A model generated the notes under the pieces. It did not search any database and was not told the DNA's origin. It saw only the letters and a list, made by a program, of their open reading frames with translations. This document shows positions 7,932-15,098 of a stretch of 41,890 nt of DNA, one piece after another. Source of the DNA: JBJXHG01 sp046160865 (GTDB taxonomy: Bacteria; Planctomycetota; UBA1135; GCA-002686595); NCBI GenBank assembly GCA_046160865.1, contig JBJXHG010000011.1, positions 1 to 41,890 on the forward strand, in the 5' to 3' direction. How positions within the stretch are numbered: the first letter of the stretch is position 1; each line of letters begins with the position of its first letter. Both the position numbers and the translations under genes were made by a program.

Positions 7932-9754
7932 CAGTACTCACGCTGCTGCTTGATGATGAGGAACATGCGCTCGACCTCTGCCGTGTCGTTACCGAGCAAC
8001 GGCAGTAACGCGCGCTTGATCTCGTTCTCCCGCGCCTGGTGCCCGCGCCAATCGTCCGGCCGCACCCGCTTCACGGTTTCGTCGAGCGCGAGGGCAAGCT
8101 CTAGCCGGACATCATCGGCTGCTCCGTAGGCGGGGGATGTCTCGCGGACGACTCCCACCTGCATCGGATGAGCAAGTGCCTTCAGATTGTTGAAGAGCGC
8201 GCGCATCCCAGGCGTCGTGAGCTGCTGCGGCGCACCTTCCGCCTGACCGCTCTGGACCCGCCGCGCCAGCTCGGCAATGCGCTGGAGGTACTGCTCGTAG
8301 TCGACGCGCCTGGCCTTTAGGTCCGCGATGATCTCCTCGAGCAACTTCGACATGCGGTCGTAGTAGGCAGGATCATTCAAGTGCTCCTTGATGATCTTGC
8401 TACGGATGTTGTTCGCGATCGTCTCAGCGACAGCATCCTTGTTGCCCCGAATTCCATCCGGCAGGTTGCCGATCGCATTGGCGATGCCCGACTTCACGAT
8501 CACTTCCAGTAGCGGCATGTCATCGAACGGTGAAATCGTCCGCGGCTCACCCGCTTCGATGTACGTGTCGATGAGGTGGCGCATGTCCGCCTCGTACGCC
8601 TTGAGATCGATTGTCTCGCCGCTCGCTTTGCGGATGATCTCGCGCAGATCCAAGTAGCGATCGAGGTCACACTTGATACGTGCGATCTCGGTCACGCCGT
8701 ACCCAGCCCGTTCCAGCTCGTCTGCGATGCCGGCGTACGCACGCACGAGCGTGACCGTAGCTTTGTAGAGTGCGACACGCTGTGGCTCGCGTTCGGTGAG
8801 CTCTTCCGGAATCTCCGTGTTGCCGCAGAAGTAGTGGATGTGGTCGAGCTCGCCCTTCGGTGGCTCGACCGGTTCGCACAGCAACGCCAGCGCTTCGAGC
8901 GCATTATCCAAACGCTCGCGACCCTCGATCAGGCGATCCTTCACGAGGATCTCGGGGTCGACACCACCGGCGCTGTGATCCAGCTCCGCGGTGTAGACCT
9001 CGATGGCGTTCTCCACCTTCTTGAACAGATCCTTGTAGTCGACGATGTAGCCGTAGTCCTTGTCATCGCCATCGAGCCGGTTGACGCGGCAGATCGCCTG
9101 GAACAGGCCGTGGTCCTGCATCGACTTATCGATGTACAGAAACGTGCAGCTCGGCGCGTCGAAGCCGGTGAGAAGCTTGTCCACCACCACCAGTAGCTTC
9201 ATGTTCGCCGGTTGGACCTTGAACAGCTTCTTGGCGTCGTCCTCGTAGGTCTCGGTCTTGGTCTTCCCGGGCTGTGCGGCCACGTTCTGCAGCAACGCCG
9301 TGTAGACGTTGTAGATGAACTCTCTGTCCGTTTCGGTGTTGGCGCCCGTGTCCTCCAGAGTCACGTCCTGGGCGTGAGGGTTGTAGGACGTCACCACCGC
9401 GCACTTGCCCTTGAACTCCGTCTTCTGAAACAGCTCGAAGTACTTGCATGCCTCGTAGATGCTAGACGCCACGAGGATCGCGTTGCCGCGCTGGTTCGAG
9501 AGTCGCGGCTTCACGCTGAAGTCGAACACGATGTCGCTCACGACGCGCTCCATGCGCGAGCGGGAGCTCAGCACGTTCTGCATCGTGCCCCACTTCTCAC
9601 GCAGGGCAGCCTTCTGCCATTCGTTGAGGCCCTTGGTCTTGGCGTCGAACCACGCGTCGATCTTGTCCTCGGATCCAAGACGTTGGTCGATGTCCCGCGC
9701 CTCATACATGAGATCGAGGATGACATTATCCTCGACGCCTTCGCTGAACTTATT
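7931..9754 (-). CDS. hsdR: Type I restriction enzyme HsdR, C-terminal part (frameshifted)
   Basis: 607 codons that continue HsdR in the +1 frame after the break at 9753-9755. They encode the second RecA-like helicase domain, with motif VI-like QAICRVNRLDGDDKDYGYIV, and the C-terminal helical region that docks on the methylase core. The first residues that align with a normal HsdR are KFSEGVEDNVILDL, directly continuing GGYIHT of the 5' part once one base is removed. No good start codon or ribosome site lies near the break, so on its own this part is probably not translated unless by slippage or re-initiation. The stop TGA overlaps the start of the YgjP-like gene. Joined to the 5' part it gives about 1040 residues, normal for HsdR. 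Confidence 0.85.
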   Translation of the reverse strand, partial: NKFSEGVEDNVILDLMYEARDIDQRLGSEDKIDAWFDAKTKGLNEWQKAALREKWGTMQNVLSSRSRMERVVSDIVFDFSVKPRLSNQRGNAILVASSIYEACKYFELFQKTEFKGKCAVVTSYNPHAQDVTLEDTGANTETDREFIYNVYTALLQNVAAQPGKTKTETYEDDAKKLFKVQPANMKLLVVVDKLLTGFDAPSCTFLYIDKSMQDHGLFQAICRVNRLDGDDKDYGYIVDYKDLFKKVENAIEVYTAELDHSAGGVDPEILVKDRLIEGRERLDNALEALALLCEPVEPPKGELDHIHYFCGNTEIPEELTEREPQRVALYKATVTLVRAYAGIADELERAGYGVTEIARIKCDLDRYLDLREIIRKASGETIDLKAYEADMRHLIDTYIEAGEPRTISPFDDMPLLEVIVKSGIANAIGNLPDGIRGNKDAVAETIANNIRSKIIKEHLNDPAYYDRMSKLLEEIIADLKARRVDYEQYLQRIAELARRVQSGQAEGAPQQLTTPGMRALFNNLKALAHPMQVGVVRETSPAYGAADDVRLELALALDETVKRVRPDDWRGHQARENEIKRALLPLLGNDTAEVERMFLIIKQQREY

Positions 9755-11054
9755 AGGTGTGGATGTAGCCGCCGAAGACTTCGAGGCTGGTCTGCTTGTC
9801 CTGCTTGAGGAGCGGCGTGCCCGTGAACCCAATGAACACCGCGCCGGGCATGAGCGCTTCCATGGTGCGGTGCAGCTTGCCGCTCTGCGTTCGGTGGCAC
9901 TCGTCCACGAAGACGAACAACTCCCCCACGGTGCGACAGGGTTGAGCTTTCAATTCCTTGATGAACGCCTCGAAGTCGTCCACACCCTTCCGCCCGAACT
10001 TGTGCACCAGTGAACACAAGAGACGCGGCTTGGCTTGACCGAGCTGCGTCATCAAGTCGGTACCGCTACTGCTGCGGACGATCGCCTCCCCGGCTTCGAT
10101 GAAGACGCCCTCGATCTGTTTGTCGAGCTCGTCACGGTCGGTGACGATCACAACGCGCGCGTTGGGCTTGTTCTCCAGGATCCACTTGGCGAGCAGCACC
10201 ATGACGATGCTCTTGCCGCTGCCCTGCGTGTGCCAGATGATCCCGCCTTTGTAGGCGTTGACGTGCTGCTGGGCGGCCTTGATGCCGAAGTACTGGTGAA
10301 CGCGCGGCAGCTTCTTCACGCCACCATCGAAGAGCACGAAGTCGTGCATGAGCTCGATGAGGCGCGCCTTCGCGCACATCTTCAGCAGGTACTTGTCGAG
10401 CTTGAAGCGGCTGTTGTCAGCCTCGTCCTCCTTCCACTCGAGGAAGTACTTCTCCGGCGTGCCGATGGCGCCATATTGAAGTCCCTCCGAATCGTTGCCC
10501 GCGAAGACGAGCTGCACCGTGCTGAAGAACCACGCGTTGAACTCGGGCTGCTGGTTCGAAAGGTTCTGCCGAATGCCGTCGCCGATGGAGACGCGGCTGT
10601 TCTTCAATTCGATCACACCGACGGCGATGCCGTTGACGTAGAGCACCAAGTCGGGCCGCCGCTCGTGGTTCCCGCGCAGGGTCACTTCCTCGGCGACAGC
10701 GAAATCGTTCTGCTCCGGCTGCTTCCAATTGATGAGGTCGACGGTCTCGGTAGCCTTGCTGACGTCGACCTTCACCTTCACGCCGTAACGGAGAAGGCCG
10801 TAGACCTTCCTGTTGTTGTCGTAGAGGCTGCGGTTGGGATTGCCCGACTCGGTGCGCAGCTCGTAGAGCGCTTTGGAGATCTGCGCCGGCTTGTAGCCGC
10901 TCTTGGTGAGGAACTTGGTGAGCAGACCTTCGTCGATGTTGCTGTTGTCCGGACGCTCGCTCCAATCTCCGAGGTCGCGGTAGCCGAGTTCGTCGCGGAA
11001 CAGGGCGATGACCCGATGTTGCGTCTCGCGTTCAGCTTGGCCGATGGTGCTCAC
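9753..11054 (-). CDS. hsdR: Type I restriction enzyme HsdR, N-terminal part (truncated by frameshift)
   Basis: 433 residues from GTG 11054, ending at TAA 9755-9753. The nuclease domain shows the PD-(D/E)xK pattern RPDLVLYV...GVIELKN (D135, E149, K151). The motor domain has Walker A TQGSGKS (276-282), Walker B/DEAD-type FVDECH (382-387) and motif III TGTP (411-414). HsdR cuts unmethylated DNA after ATP-driven translocation, as part of the R2M2S complex. The protein stops just after motif III and lacks the second helicase lobe, so it should not translocate or cut. The break is an extra base in TAATAAG, where TATAAG would read on as Tyr-Lys. A sequencing or assembly error cannot be excluded. GTGA overlaps the stop of the small ORF upstream. 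Confidence 0.85.
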   Translation of the reverse strand: MSTIGQAERETQHRVIALFRDELGYRDLGDWSERPDNSNIDEGLLTKFLTKSGYKPAQISKALYELRTESGNPNRSLYDNNRKVYGLLRYGVKVKVDVSKATETVDLINWKQPEQNDFAVAEEVTLRGNHERRPDLVLYVNGIAVGVIELKNSRVSIGDGIRQNLSNQQPEFNAWFFSTVQLVFAGNDSEGLQYGAIGTPEKYFLEWKEDEADNSRFKLDKYLLKMCAKARLIELMHDFVLFDGGVKKLPRVHQYFGIKAAQQHVNAYKGGIIWHTQGSGKSIVMVLLAKWILENKPNARVVIVTDRDELDKQIEGVFIEAGEAIVRSSSGTDLMTQLGQAKPRLLCSLVHKFGRKGVDDFEAFIKELKAQPCRTVGELFVFVDECHRTQSGKLHRTMEALMPGAVFIGFTGTPLLKQDKQTSLEVFGGYIHT

Positions 11055-11279
11055 GATTGGCTCCCGCGGCCTCTCTTGTTCTTCTTGCCTCTCGCACCAG
11101 GCGATGGCGGGTTTGGCGGGTTCTTGTCGGGTTCAGGCGCTGTCAGGTTTGGCAGGATTTCGGCCGCTTTCACAGCCAGACGACATGCCATGCGCCGTTC
11201 CGTCCTTGTGGTCCTGACCAACAGTCCTCTGCTCAGATGGTGCTGCGTATCGCGCTCCCGTTGGCCGATCGTGCTCACG
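11018..11279 (-). repeat. Direct repeat of the hsdR start region
   Basis: 11018-11055 and 11242-11279 are 38-bp direct repeats differing at about 8-9 positions, with TTGGCCGAT-x-GTGCTCACG nearly identical. Each contains a GTGA stop/start junction. The unit length is 224 bp. Confidence 0.6.
11051..11278 (-). CDS. Small ORF with duplicated hsdR start
   Basis: A 75-codon frame from GTG 11278, whose GTGA overlaps the stop of the DUF4062 gene, exactly as its own stop overlaps hsdR. Its first 14 residues (VSTIGQRERDTQHH) repeat the HsdR N-terminus (MSTIGQAERETQHR). The rest is a Pro-, Lys- and Arg-rich tail (PNPPSPGARGKKNKRGRG) with no family. It is best explained as a partial tandem duplication of the hsdR 5' end that now forms a spacer. 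It may be translated through coupling, but a function is unlikely. Confidence 0.35.
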   Translation of the reverse strand: MSTIGQRERDTQHHLSRGLLVRTTRTERRMACRLAVKAAEILPNLTAPEPDKNPPNPPSPGARGKKNKRGRGSQS

Positions 11280-12792
11280 GCATCGGCTTCCCTTGGCGCA
11301 CGGACGCCAACAGCGCTGCTCCTCTGGCGGTAAGTCGATATTGCTGGAGACGGCTGTTGGGCTTGTCGGGGATGGTGGGCTCGATCAAACCGTCCGCCAA
11401 CGCCGGATCGAGATACCGCTCGCGCAGGTGGGTGCGATCCTTCAAGCCGAGGTGCGTGCGAATCTCTGCGTTGCCCAAGGGACCCGCCTGCCCCAGCAGG
11501 CGAACGAGCACCTCCACTGGTGGGGTGACTGGTGGGGTGACTGGTGGGGTGACTTCCCCTCCCACGCGGACGAAGGCGAGCTCCGGCGCACGGCGAAGCG
11601 TCGTGACGAATCCATCGGTCAACTCGAACTCCGGCTCGGGCAAGCCTGCCTTCCGGCAGCGCACGATCATATCGCCGGTGCCGGTCCCCATGCGCTCGAT
11701 GTACTGCGTGAGGTAAAGCGGTTCGGCCAACAGCGGATTCCCCGGCACCGAGCCGTGCGGCTGCCGAAGCTGCGCGAGCGTGAGAGAAGGCGGCAGCGTG
11801 CCCGGATTCCACACCTCGAGTCGATCGGAGAACAGCATCACCTGCACGCTTCCGTTGCTGGTGTAGTCGCGATGCGCCACGGCGTTCACGATCGCCTCGC
11901 GCACGACCTCGGGCGGCAGTTCGTAAGCGACGGGCGCGCGTGTGCTCTCTGCGCGCGTGCCGACGGCGAGATTGATCTTGGACAGGACGAAGTCGACGGC
12001 CTGGTCGACGAGTTCGAACACCGTCCCCTTGTAGACCTGATGCGAAGGGATCGGCTTCTGGACCTCCGTGCCGTGGAAGTGCGCGCACTTGATCTCGGAC
12101 GAGATGAGGAACCGCTGCGGCGCCATGCCGAACAACAAGACGGCCGCATGGGTCGGCAGGCCCTGTCGCAGCAGGTGCAGATGTTCGAGCACATCCGTCG
12201 GCGGCGTGTCCTCCGCCAAAGGAAAGCCACGCGCACGCCGGGCGATGCTGACGAAGCGCCGAATCCGCTCGGTCGAGAGATCCGCCAAGGTCGCGTCGGC
12301 GCAGACTGCCATGTCAAAGGGACCAGAACGGATCAGTTGCTTCGTCTCGAGGTATTGAACCAGCGCGGCATAGACGCCGGTGATCAGCTCGGAGCTCGTG
12401 ACGAACCGACGTCGAACGACTTCTGCGGCGGAACGCCGGATGAGCGCCTGCATCTTGGGATGCTTCTGCTTGTCGTCCGCGCCCTTGACGAAGATCAGCC
12501 GATGTTTGTGACGCTGCGTCGCCAGCTCGAACTCGCGCTGCGTGGGAGACACGCCTTGGCTGTCTTCGAACCCATACTCGTCACCGAACAAGCCCACGTA
12601 GATGTCGCAGCGCTCGACCTCATCGAGATAGAGCGCATCGGCCCGGCGATCGGCGGCGGGGACGTCCTCGAAGAGGAATGGTTCGAAGCAGCGGCGCATC
12701 AGCGCGTCGTGGCGCAGGTAGTCGCGCAAGGCGGCCCGCTCCTCGGCGAACTCCTTCTGCACGCTGCTGATGAAGACGCGCAGCGGGTTCAT
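11275..12792 (-). CDS. DUF4062 / RecG-like HATPase regulatory protein
   Basis: 505 residues from ATG 12792; the open frame reaches 12876 and no strong ribosome site helps. Residues 3-85 are a DUF4062 domain (RVFISSVQKEFAEERAAL), a TIR/Toll-like-fold domain common in defence and signalling proteins. A middle part (about 165-290) resembles the region found in AlbA_2-type 'RecG-related' proteins. Residues 291-390 form a Bergerat-fold ATPase: EAIVNAVAHRDY (N-box, E299/N303/H308), WNPGTLPPSL, and IERMGTGTGDM. Then come three VTPP repeats (414-425) and a winged-helix-like C-terminus (LGNAEIRTHLGL). The AlbA-like DNA-binding domain usual in this family seems replaced by DUF4062. Lying between hsdS and hsdR, it probably modulates or backs up the restriction system. 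Its substrate is unknown. Confidence 0.8.
   Translation of the reverse strand: MNPLRVFISSVQKEFAEERAALRDYLRHDALMRRCFEPFLFEDVPAADRRADALYLDEVERCDIYVGLFGDEYGFEDSQGVSPTQREFELATQRHKHRLIFVKGADDKQKHPKMQALIRRSAAEVVRRRFVTSSELITGVYAALVQYLETKQLIRSGPFDMAVCADATLADLSTERIRRFVSIARRARGFPLAEDTPPTDVLEHLHLLRQGLPTHAAVLLFGMAPQRFLISSEIKCAHFHGTEVQKPIPSHQVYKGTVFELVDQAVDFVLSKINLAVGTRAESTRAPVAYELPPEVVREAIVNAVAHRDYTSNGSVQVMLFSDRLEVWNPGTLPPSLTLAQLRQPHGSVPGNPLLAEPLYLTQYIERMGTGTGDMIVRCRKAGLPEPEFELTDGFVTTLRRAPELAFVRVGGEVTPPVTPPVTPPVEVLVRLLGQAGPLGNAEIRTHLGLKDRTHLRERYLDPALADGLIEPTIPDKPNSRLQQYRLTARGAALLASVRQGKPMP
11518..11553 (-). repeat. 3 x 12-bp tandem repeat (TPPV linker)
   Basis: TGGTGGGGTGAC three times without a mismatch, inside the DUF4062-HATPase gene, encoding VTPPVTPPVTPP on the minus strand. 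Short in-frame proline-rich repeats at this linker are typical of RecG-related HATPase proteins. A 12-bp unit keeps the frame when copy number changes, so it tunes linker length rather than switching the gene off. Confidence 0.9.
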
Positions 12793-12900
12793 ACCAGACT
12801 CGTTCGTTCGTTCAGGGGTTCCTGCATCCAGCTCTGCTTGCGCAACAGTGCGATCACGCACTGCTGCGGCCCGCAAGCGGGTGCCACATGACCACTCACA

Positions 12901-13836
12901 TCAGCCCTTCACCAGCTTGAAGCTGATCTGGTAGCGGTAGAACGAAATCGACGGCACCGAAAGCAGTGCCCAGCGCATCTTCTGGTCATCGTCGAGCGCA
13001 ATGATCGCCCCTTCGACGATCTGATCGGCTTCAGCAACCTGCTCTTTGATGAAACCCATATAGCGCAGCACCTGTCCGACAACGACATCCGTGGCGCGGC
13101 CGCGCTTCAGCTCAACGACGAGCAGACGCTTCTTGTTCTTGCTGATTGCCAGAACATCTATCGGTCCTGCGTCCGTAGCGTACTGCTGGCCCACCGGCTC
13201 CCCGTCCTCCTCGTAAATGGAGAAGTCCTTGCTGAGGAGCGTCTGATTCCAGTTGGCAACCAGGAAGGCCTCGAGGTGTTTCTCCATGGCGAAGGCGACC
13301 GGGTCCTCGATGTCAGGATTCGTCGACACGATCATCGGGCTTGAAGTCGAAGGAGCCTTGCCAAGGAGGCTTTCAATCTCTTCGTGGTAGCCGGTGATCT
13401 CGCTAACCGTTCCTGCTGACCCCGAAGAGTTCTGCAACGCCTCGCTCATCTCAGCGCGCGCGATTGCCGTCTCCAGCCAGCTAACCTTGCGACGATGGGG
13501 AAGGATCTGCCCAGCGGCGTAGTAGTAGTCGCTTACGACTTCGCCGACGCGATAGGTTCCCGCGCCGTCAGGGCTGAGCACGAAGTCGCCCTTCTTCACT
13601 CCCTTGGAGACCGTCCACAGCGCGCCACAGGCAAGGCCAGCCCCAATCTTGGTCTTGTCCGGGTGCTTGGCAAGATAGACCGGGATGTACTTCTGATTGA
13701 ACTCTCGCCACTCGTCGGGGAACTTTGTGTTCAGGTCTTCATGGATGCCGAAGTCCGTGCCGACGAAGCCCCCTGCGAAACACTCCGCAGCGTGCGCGCT
13801 CTTTCGGCCAAGCATTATGCGGTAGTAGTTCTTCAT
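12901..13836 (-). CDS. NucS/Mrr-like PD-(D/E)xK nuclease in the restriction operon
   Basis: 311 residues. The C-terminal half (about 180-311) matches the NucS/DUF91 nuclease fold: MEKHLEAFLVANW, then GPIDVLAI...LLVVELKRG with D227, E242 and K244 as the catalytic set, followed by VVGQVLRYMGFIKE. The N-terminal part (about 1-120; IGAGLACGALW, KKGDFVLSPDGAGTYRVGEV, LPHRRKVSWL) resembles the small beta-domain that precedes nucleases in Mrr-like restriction proteins. It may read a modified base or DNA form. The start ATG overlaps the hsdS stop by 4 nt, so it belongs to the operon. The next gene starts about 108 nt away. It could be a second, modification-dependent nuclease carried with the type I system. 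Confidence 0.8.
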   Translation of the reverse strand: MKNYYRIMLGRKSAHAAECFAGGFVGTDFGIHEDLNTKFPDEWREFNQKYIPVYLAKHPDKTKIGAGLACGALWTVSKGVKKGDFVLSPDGAGTYRVGEVVSDYYYAAGQILPHRRKVSWLETAIARAEMSEALQNSSGSAGTVSEITGYHEEIESLLGKAPSTSSPMIVSTNPDIEDPVAFAMEKHLEAFLVANWNQTLLSKDFSIYEEDGEPVGQQYATDAGPIDVLAISKNKKRLLVVELKRGRATDVVVGQVLRYMGFIKEQVAEADQIVEGAIIALDDDQKMRWALLSVPSISFYRYQISFKLVKG

Positions 13837-15098
13837 ACGAGGCGCGTTCTTCCGGTGAGCAGTTCCTGCATCATGCCCTGCTTGAGAGCGCGGGTTTTGT
13901 CGCGGCGTCGCTCCAACGCCGCAAGTTCCGCGTCCATGTCCGACAGTACCTCGGCGATGGCGGCTTGTTCGAGTTTCGAGCCAGGTAGCCGGACTTGATA
14001 GGCGACAAGCTGAGCCTTGCCGATCTCGAGGAAGGTGCTACCGCCACAGAGGCTAATGAATCCCTGCTTCTGCGTCGCGAGAAGGTAGTACAGAAAGTTC
14101 GTATCCGTCGTTGCGAACGGAACGAAGTTCTTGAATCCTTGATTCGTCGAGATGGGGACTGTGTTGATCGCGCACTCGCCGATTGTGGCTCGCGACGTCA
14201 TGACGATTGAGTTGGGAGGAATCATCTCCGCTGAGCTTGCCTTCAGCCCGCGCTGCGTGATCGCTCGACTGGTTGCGCATAGGTACTTGTGCCCCTTGAG
14301 CGCGGTGATGTCTGTCGGCGTGCACCAGGGAACCTCCCCATCCCAATAACTTGGTTCAGTCGTGCTCGGCGTGCCGCCGCTACGAATCTCCGCAAGCCCG
14401 TTCAGCCGCTTCACTTCCCACTCGCCGTGGAAGCTGGGGAGGCGGGTTTGGCCGGTCAGGAGCTGCTGCATGGCGGCCTGTTTGAGGTCGCGCTTCTTGA
14501 CAACGAGCTGGTCCAGTGCGCCGATCAGCGCGTCTACATCGCTCAACGCCTTCGCGATGGCGTGCTGCTCGGGGAGGGGTGGAAGCTGAACCTGTATGTC
14601 ACGAAGAATGCCGAGATTGATATGGGGAACCCCCGTTTGAATCGTTCCTCCGCGGATCACCTCCTGCTGTTCCTCGCTGGTAAAGACGTAGAATAGAAAA
14701 AGCGGATCTGCAATCGCACGATTCACCGAGAGCTTCATCTGGCTCTGAGAGACCAAGTAGGACTGAAAAGGCGCTTCCGGAACAATTGTTACCTGGCCAA
14801 GCGTTCCTCGTTGCGTGAACACGATGTCTCCCGGGCGGGCTAGATTGGCTTCAAGTGATCTTGCTTTCGCGATGGACACGAAAGCAAAGTTGCCCGACAC
14901 CCACTTGCCGCTCATATTTTGCCCGCGAATGACGGGAACTCCGACTTCCACGTAGTCCCGTGACACGAGGTTCGAACCAAACGGCCCCCCGACGATTGCG
15001 TTGCGGGCTCGTGAAGCGACATCGCGAACGGTCGTGCAGCCCCACTCCACCGGAATCACCCCAACTTCGGTCCGCTTGTACCCGAGCTTCAGTTCCAT
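13833..15098 (-). CDS. hsdS: Type I restriction-modification specificity subunit HsdS
   Basis: 421 residues with the two-fold HsdS layout. TRD1 is about 10-180 (IPVEWGCTTVRDVASR...PVIRGQNMSGKWV), then conserved helix 1 (LPPLPEQHAIAKALSDVDALIGALDQLVVKKRDLKQAAMQQLLTG, about 175-220). TRD2 is about 228-380 (WEVKRLNGLAEIRSGGTPS...PWCTPTDI). The second helix ends in KQGMMQELLTGRTRLV. The two TRDs each recognise half of a bipartite site, and HsdS holds two HsdM and two HsdR subunits. The sequence looks intact. The start overlaps the hsdM stop as TGATG. The base composition is visibly less GC-rich than flanking chromosomal genes, consistent with transfer. The target site cannot be predicted from sequence alone. 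Confidence 0.95.
   Translation of the reverse strand: MELKLGYKRTEVGVIPVEWGCTTVRDVASRARNAIVGGPFGSNLVSRDYVEVGVPVIRGQNMSGKWVSGNFAFVSIAKARSLEANLARPGDIVFTQRGTLGQVTIVPEAPFQSYLVSQSQMKLSVNRAIADPLFLFYVFTSEEQQEVIRGGTIQTGVPHINLGILRDIQVQLPPLPEQHAIAKALSDVDALIGALDQLVVKKRDLKQAAMQQLLTGQTRLPSFHGEWEVKRLNGLAEIRSGGTPSTTEPSYWDGEVPWCTPTDITALKGHKYLCATSRAITQRGLKASSAEMIPPNSIVMTSRATIGECAINTVPISTNQGFKNFVPFATTDTNFLYYLLATQKQGFISLCGGSTFLEIGKAQLVAYQVRLPGSKLEQAAIAEVLSDMDAELAALERRRDKTRALKQGMMQELLTGRTRLV

Noticed and set aside
11518..11553. CRISPR array or minisatellite
   Set aside because: Three 12-bp units with no spacers, in frame inside a coding linker. No CRISPR repeats or cas genes were seen anywhere in the window.
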